DNA of 64,000 nt from an uncultured Clostridium sp. (GTDB lineage: Bacteria; Bacillota; Clostridia; Lachnospirales; Lachnospiraceae). The position numbers and the translations under genes were made by a program. The stretch covers positions 3,309 through 67,308 of the forward strand of contig UQMJ01000013.1 of assembly GCA_900542035.1 (NCBI GenBank), in the 5' to 3' direction. Positions 59,649 through 64,000 of this stretch are shown one piece after another; positions within the stretch are counted from its first letter, which is position 1; the number at the start of each line of letters is the position of its first letter. Under the pieces are notes generated by a model. It was not told where the DNA came from, did not search any database, and was given only the letters and a program-made list of their open reading frames with translations.

Positions 59649-60619
59649 GCAAGTATCTTCCGATGAAGCTAACCACACAGGGAAAGCTGCTGCTTGCAAA
59701 AGTGCAGTCAGGTGTTGGCAATATTAAAATAATCCGGTTTGAGACTGGAAGCGGAATCTATGTACCGGATGAGGATTACAGCCAGAGAGAAAATTTAAAA
59801 GAACCAAAACAGAAATTTCCAATAACTTCTAAGACGATAGAGACAGATGATTCTATTGTTTTGGAAGTGGAGATAACGAACCATCCAGAGGATGAAGAAA
59901 CATTAGAAACTGGATATAAAATTCGTGAAATGGCATTTTTTGCGGAAAATCCTGACGGAGGGGAAATCTGCTACTGCATCATGGTGGGGACGGATGATCT
60001 AATGATGGATTATCTGCCTGCCTATGATGGAACAATTCCGTCCACAATTACCAACTATTTCCATATCAAGGTAGCCAATGCCGATGATGTGGAAATTGTT
60101 GTAAAATCCGGAGAAACTGTCAACAGCCAGGAGGGAGCAAGCGGTCTCCGCGTCTATCAAAAGAAACTACAGTATCTGAATAATGGAGAATGGCAGGACA
60201 TGGATACGGATTCTTCATCTATGACTGTTGAAACGATTCCAGAAGTACAGGAAACATTTCCGGAAATCAAAGCAGGTAGTAGCTTGGGAAAACTGTTTGG
60301 AATCATAAAAAAGTGGCAGCAGGACTGCTTGAATCGGTTTGGCCGGACGTTATTCGGGCCAGCCGATACGCCGATGGAACCAAACGATATATTGTTTATC
60401 ATTGAAGAAGAGCCTCAGGAGATAAGTTTTGAGGGAGCATCCTTTTCTAATCTGACTTTTGGCGAAACACCGCCAGAAAGTGGAGAAAACTGGGCCGCAA
60501 TTGGTGTAGAGGGAGAGGTTAGGGCGGGAAGCGAAACAGGCATTATAGATGGAAAATTAGTGGTGTCGGAGGAAGAACCTTCGGACACCACTTTTTTTGC
60601 AAAAATAAATAAATTTTAG
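59645..60619 (+). CDS. Tail fibre protein with DUF3751-type N-terminus
   Basis: 324 residues. KYLPMKLTTQGKLLLAKVQS and EITNHPEDEETLETGYKIRE are the collar-fibre N-terminal domain that binds the baseplate. The C-terminal half has a module (VQETFPEIKAGSSLGKLFGI, then KKWQQDCLNRFG) found again in the fibre gene at 62944. Confidence 0.85.
   Translation: MSKYLPMKLTTQGKLLLAKVQSGVGNIKIIRFETGSGIYVPDEDYSQRENLKEPKQKFPITSKTIETDDSIVLEVEITNHPEDEETLETGYKIREMAFFAENPDGGEICYCIMVGTDDLMMDYLPAYDGTIPSTITNYFHIKVANADDVEIVVKSGETVNSQEGASGLRVYQKKLQYLNNGEWQDMDTDSSSMTVETIPEVQETFPEIKAGSSLGKLFGIIKKWQQDCLNRFGRTLFGPADTPMEPNDILFIIEEEPQEISFEGASFSNLTFGETPPESGENWAAIGVEGEVRAGSETGIIDGKLVVSEEEPSDTTFFAKINKF
60559..60598 (+). terminator. 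Terminator-like hairpin at the end of the fibre gene
   Basis: AGTGGTGTC / GACACCACT stem with GGAGG/CCTTC extension and seven T, lying inside the last 60 bases of coding sequence. Confidence 0.7.
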
Positions 60620-60643
60620 GAAAAGAAAGAGAGGAACAAAGAA

Positions 60644-61756
60644 ATGGCAAATGAAAGAGCATGGACTTATCGAAATACGGGAACGCCAGAAACTCCTGTA
60701 TGGGAAAAATGGTTTCAGAAAACGGTAGCGGATGCAGTGTATGTTACAGATGAGCGCGGAGAACCTACAGATAAGAACATTGTAACCTTGATGGAAGAAA
60801 AGATTGCCGATCTGATTGGTGGAGCGCCAGGAACCTTTGACACATTGAAAGAAATTGCTGACTATATTGCAAAACATGAAGATGTAGCCAAGGCTCTTAA
60901 TGAAGCGATTACGAACAAAGCAGAGAAAAATCATACACATCCGGTCGCAAACCAGAGCACAGCCGGTATGATGGATCCTAAGGATAAAAAGAAGCTTGAT
61001 GGGGTTGCTGATGGAGCAACAGCGAATGACACCAAATACAAAAACCAGACCCCATCTACAGTGGCAGTAGGCGGTATCCCTAAAGGATATGTTCCACCAG
61101 TCTCTGGTGTAGAAGCCATTGATATGCTGGATAAACTGTTACACGCTTACGTGTCTCCTTCCGCAACTGCAGCTGCTAAGCCTATTAATGGAGGTGTTTT
61201 CGAGTTAGGCACTAGCCAAACCGTAACTTCTGTAGATGTTAATATTACCCTGGGAAGCACTGGAATCAAGAAAATTGAAGTACTTGACAGCAGTTCTGTC
61301 TTAGGCAGCAAAGACAGCGGAATTGCTGGAGGGGTTAATACTATTACCCTGTCCAAGACACTAACGGTAAATGCCAACAAGCAGTTATCTGTAAAAATTA
61401 CTGATAATGAGGACAAGAGCATTACAGTTAAGACCGGATCGTTTACTTTTGTACGTCCATATTACTATGGTTCCATTGCGGCCGGTGCAACGCCAACTGA
61501 AGAATTAATTAAGGCAGCAACAAAATCCGTAACCACCAAGGGAACCAAAACGTTTACTTATAATTGTACTGACCAGAAGATGCTGCTTGCTTACCCGAAG
61601 GAATATGGAGTTCTGAAAAAGATTCTGGATCCAAATAATTTCGATGTGACAGATACCTTTACGCGAACTGAGGTTACTGTTGATGGTGTAGTCTACTATG
61701 CTTATGCCAATACAGCATCTACAGTATCTAACTTTAAAATGACATTTAATTACTGA
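60644..61756 (+). CDS. Tail fibre/structural protein, Ig-like C-terminus
   Basis: 370 residues after AAGAGAGG. N-terminal fibre repeats (KNHTHPVANQSTAGMMDPKD) lead to a beta-rich domain (TVTSVDVNITLGSTGIKKIE onward) and an adhesin-like end. It may be a receptor-binding or decorating protein. No named family assigned. Confidence 0.7.
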   Translation: MANERAWTYRNTGTPETPVWEKWFQKTVADAVYVTDERGEPTDKNIVTLMEEKIADLIGGAPGTFDTLKEIADYIAKHEDVAKALNEAITNKAEKNHTHPVANQSTAGMMDPKDKKKLDGVADGATANDTKYKNQTPSTVAVGGIPKGYVPPVSGVEAIDMLDKLLHAYVSPSATAAAKPINGGVFELGTSQTVTSVDVNITLGSTGIKKIEVLDSSSVLGSKDSGIAGGVNTITLSKTLTVNANKQLSVKITDNEDKSITVKTGSFTFVRPYYYGSIAAGATPTEELIKAATKSVTTKGTKTFTYNCTDQKMLLAYPKEYGVLKKILDPNNFDVTDTFTRTEVTVDGVVYYAYANTASTVSNFKMTFNY

Positions 61757-61779
61757 TTTGAAGGAAGAGAGGTAAAAGT

Positions 61780-62889
61780 ATGAGCTTTTCAGATAAAAAA
61801 GGTATTTCCGTAGCAAGCGGATTTAAGCTACAGGCACAGGCGCCGATTGATGCCAGATTCCAAGTGAAGACAATTGAAGAAAGAGATGAACTGGTAACCA
61901 TTAAGGCGGCATATCCTGGCCTTACTGTGTACGTAACAGACACAAAGACAATGTATGTCTATAACGGTACTGGATGGGATGATCTGGCAAAAGGAGCCGG
62001 CTATACCCATCCAACAACACCTGGATATAAGCATATCCCTGCAGGGGGTGCGTCTGGGCAGGTACTTAAATATAAATCAGACGGTGAAGCACAGTGGGGG
62101 GATGAGGTAAATTACGATGATGAGCTGGCTGAAAAAGTACCGACAAGCCGAAAGGTAAATGGTAAGCCATTATCTGCTGATGTAACGCTGGCTGCCAAAG
62201 ATGTTGGCGCGATTCCGGCAGCAGAAAAAGGAGCATCAAACGGAGTTGCAAGCCTGGATGAGACTGGCAAGGTTCCAGCGGCACAGTTACCGTCCTACGT
62301 GGACGATACTATTGAAGGTTATCTGTATGAAGGTAAGTGGTATCAGGACGAAACACATAAGACACCGGTTACTGGAGAAAGTGGAAAGATCTATGTTACT
62401 AAGGATACTAATAAAACTTATCGGTGGTCTGGCACTATGTTTGTGGAAATTTCTGCGAGCCTTGCACTGGGAGAAACTGCTTCTACTGCCTTCGCCGGAG
62501 ACAAAGGCAGAAAGGCATATGACCACAGCCAGGCAGCTCACGCACCAGTCAACGCACAGAAAAACGTGCAGTCTGATTGGAACGAATCTAATACCGGTAG
62601 CGATGCTTATATTAAAAATAAGCCAGCTTCCCTTCCTGCAAATGGAGGTAATGCCAATACTGTAGGAGGACATACAGTAGGCTGTGATGTTCCGGAAGAT
62701 GCCAAGTTTACAGATACGGTCTACACTCATCCGGAAAGTCATCCGGCCAGCATGATTACACAGGATGCTACCCATCGTTTTGTGAGTGACGAAGAGAAAA
62801 AGGCCTGGAATGAAAAGCCGAACATTTATTTTGGTCAAGATTTGCCAGGGACTGCTCCAACAGGATCTATTTGCTTCTTGATTGAATAA
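61780..62889 (+). CDS. Tail fibre protein with collagen-free fibre repeats
   Basis: 369 residues. ASGFKLQAQAPIDARFQVKT and TVYVTDTKTMYVYNGTGWDD form the head, then repeats such as GDVTLAAKDVGAIPAAEKG-like (DVTLAAKDVGAIPAAEKGAS), HAPVNAQKNVQSDWNESNTG, and an ITQDATHRFVSDEEKKAWNE module shared with the next gene. Confidence 0.75.
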   Translation: MSFSDKKGISVASGFKLQAQAPIDARFQVKTIEERDELVTIKAAYPGLTVYVTDTKTMYVYNGTGWDDLAKGAGYTHPTTPGYKHIPAGGASGQVLKYKSDGEAQWGDEVNYDDELAEKVPTSRKVNGKPLSADVTLAAKDVGAIPAAEKGASNGVASLDETGKVPAAQLPSYVDDTIEGYLYEGKWYQDETHKTPVTGESGKIYVTKDTNKTYRWSGTMFVEISASLALGETASTAFAGDKGRKAYDHSQAAHAPVNAQKNVQSDWNESNTGSDAYIKNKPASLPANGGNANTVGGHTVGCDVPEDAKFTDTVYTHPESHPASMITQDATHRFVSDEEKKAWNEKPNIYFGQDLPGTAPTGSICFLIE

Positions 62890-62902
62890 TTATTTGTTTC
62901 TT

Positions 62903-62930
62903 CCCCTGCAGATTACCTGCAGGGGTTTTT
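62903..62930 (+). terminator. Terminator between fibre genes
   Basis: CCCCTGCAG (62903-62911) / CTGCAGGGG (62917-62925), 5-base loop, five T. Confidence 0.9.
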
Positions 62931-62943
62931 GGAGGAAAAAAAT

Positions 62944-63597
62944 ATGTCTGTAACAAGAGAATTATTAAGAATAGTTGGAGAAAAGAAAGAACGGGTTAAT
63001 ATCGGAGCATTGGCACAGAATGTAAAGGAAGATGAAAATCATCGTTTTGTGACAGATAATGAGAAAAAGACCTGGAATGAAAAACTGTCAAAAGATGGAG
63101 ATATGGCTGAGAGTACGGTATCCAGCCTAGAAGAGACGCAAGAGACTTTTCCCAAACCTAAGGCAGGAGAGAAGCAGAAGACCCTGTGGGGCAAGGTCAA
63201 AAAATGGCAGCAGGACTGTCTGACAAAATTCGGAAATTACGTGTTGATGTCCATGCTTACCAACCAGCATCTGAACAGCACTAACAACATCCCGACCAGC
63301 GCGCTGGTGTACCTGATGCAGCAGGCAATCCAGCAGAATCAGAGTGATATTAATGTGCTCAATACCAAGCTCTTCTATAATAAGGAAGTGTACGGCCTAA
63401 ATATCCCCCAAAACGCCGGAAATATAGGTACTGCGGTAATCTGGAGAAATGCATCTCTAACAGATAACTACGGGACAATGATTGGAGATTACAATAACCA
63501 GATAAATACTGAGCTAAAACTATTAAACGGCGAAGTATGGTTGATCCGTACCAACGCAGATGAAACCAAGACAGAAAAGTTAATTGCTAAGTTATAA
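62944..63597 (+). CDS. Tail fibre protein
   Basis: 217 residues from ATG 62944 after GGAGG. DENHRFVTDNEKKTWNEKLS repeats a module from the preceding gene, and TQETFPKPKAGEKQKTLWGK with KKWQQDCLTKFG repeats one from the gene at 59645. The C-terminus (GNIGTAVIWRNASLTDNYGT to LIAKL) would be a receptor-binding tip. It converges with the fibre-like gene on the other strand, seven bases away. Confidence 0.75.
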   Translation: MSVTRELLRIVGEKKERVNIGALAQNVKEDENHRFVTDNEKKTWNEKLSKDGDMAESTVSSLEETQETFPKPKAGEKQKTLWGKVKKWQQDCLTKFGNYVLMSMLTNQHLNSTNNIPTSALVYLMQQAIQQNQSDINVLNTKLFYNKEVYGLNIPQNAGNIGTAVIWRNASLTDNYGTMIGDYNNQINTELKLLNGEVWLIRTNADETKTEKLIAKL

Positions 63598-63604
63598 GCT
63601 CGGA

Positions 63605-64000
63605 TTATTTAATGCGTGTGATGATCATCCATGAAGTACCTGTTACAACACTGTTACCATCCTGTCTTGCTCTGAGTTCTAAGTTGGTATTCTCTTCCGA
63701 AATAGAAATAATACACGTATGATTAAGATATTGTTGCCCAGGTGGAAGTGTTAGGGCGACAGAACCAATATCATCCGCCATGCCGTTAACATACAGCATA
63801 TGCAGAAGAGTACATGACAATTTTGCTTCTATACGAATGGATGAATTTATAATATATAAACCAGGCCCAAGCCTTTTACTGGACATTGAAGTCAAAGTAG
63901 CATTATTTAATTCTTTCGTGATGCATACATTTTCATAGCGAATACCGAGGTTGGTATTGAGAAGAGTAATAGGCATTGTAAAAATATAAATTGGGTAAGT
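63605..64000 (-). CDS. Opposite-strand fibre-tip-like protein, 5' end outside window
   Basis: The frame is open from the window edge to a TAA at 63605-63607. The first Met (63976) has no ribosome site and eight open codons precede it, so the gene begins outside. The sequence alternates as a beta-sandwich: LGPGLYIINSSIRIEAKLSC, LPPGQQYLNHTCIISISEEN, LELRARQDGNSVVTGTSWMI. This resembles C1q-like fibre tips. Its leftward direction is unique in the late region and suggests an alternative fibre end. Confidence 0.6.
   Translation of the reverse strand, partial: TYPIYIFTMPITLLNTNLGIRYENVCITKELNNATLTSMSSKRLGPGLYIINSSIRIEAKLSCTLLHMLYVNGMADDIGSVALTLPPGQQYLNHTCIISISEENTNLELRARQDGNSVVTGTSWMIITRIK

Larger units (their letters stand above)
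18527..64000. mobile_element. Temperate myophage prophage, right end outside window
   Basis: Gene content is continuous phage: serine recombinase, repressor with operators, early region with Rep-like protein and methyltransferases, late regulator, terminase-portal-capsid module, contractile tail and fibres. Left boundary is the cotJC break. No lysis genes or right boundary appear before 64000. Head genes are lambda-like, tail genes Mu/P2-like. Confidence 0.93.

Overview
The window is chromosomal DNA of a spore-forming Clostridia-type Firmicute, most likely a gut Lachnospiraceae. The evidence is moderate-to-low GC with strong AGGAGG ribosome sites and frequent TTG/GTG starts, sporulation genes (spoIID, spoIIQ-like, cotJ operon), a type I-C CRISPR-Cas locus, and a clostridial-style temperate myophage. 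I worked from the sequence alone, so family names rest on motifs and gene order.

Region 1 (1-18,530) is host chromosome. A MerR regulator (cut by the left edge) is divergent from a MATE exporter. Next is a full type I-C set, cas3-cas5-cas8c-cas7-cas4-cas1-cas2, followed by a ten-repeat array. cas1 is broken by a 272-bp MITE-like element flanked by a TA duplication. Removing the element and one TA restores a 343-residue Cas1 exactly, so interference genes look intact while spacer acquisition should be dead. After the array come a DUF5655 protein, spoIID and a spoIIQ-like gene, a CBS protein, a GntR regulator, a small alarmone synthetase, an SDR dehydrogenase with paired GntR-type operators, tRNA-Pro(GGG), a Cys-rich repeat protein, and cotJA-cotJB.

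Region 2 (about 18,527 to beyond 64,000) is a prophage whose left end cuts cotJC after about 32 codons. A large serine recombinase is the first prophage gene. This layout resembles sporulation-gene intervening elements such as skin in sigK, which leave by site-specific recombination in the mother cell. A mother-cell-type promoter match lies upstream of the recombinase. The right end is outside the window.

The lysogeny arm is transcribed leftward: S24-type repressor, a zinc-ribbon protein, an SNF2 ATPase, a DUF3440 PAPS-reductase-like protein (IbrA-like), a ParB-like protein (IbrB-like), then the recombinase. The four genes between repressor and recombinase are tightly overlapped. They form a candidate lysogen-expressed nucleic-acid-modification or defence cassette.

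The early arm runs rightward from a classic promoter with palindromic operators. It holds many small genes, an HUH Rep-like protein, an RNase H-like and an HNH-like protein, a second PAPS-reductase-like gene broken at a G8 tract, an amino and a C5 DNA methyltransferase, and an ArpU-like late regulator. A leftward toxin-antitoxin operon follows, with three 14-bp operators.

The late arm (40,362-64,000) has a lambda-type head module (Nu1/GpA terminase, portal, ClpP-like protease with a nested scaffold, gpD, gpE). It also has a Mu/P2-type contractile tail (sheath, tube, frameshifted chaperone, tape measure, X, D, V, U, W, J, I) and several tail-fibre genes. The last fibre-like gene lies on the opposite strand at the window edge.
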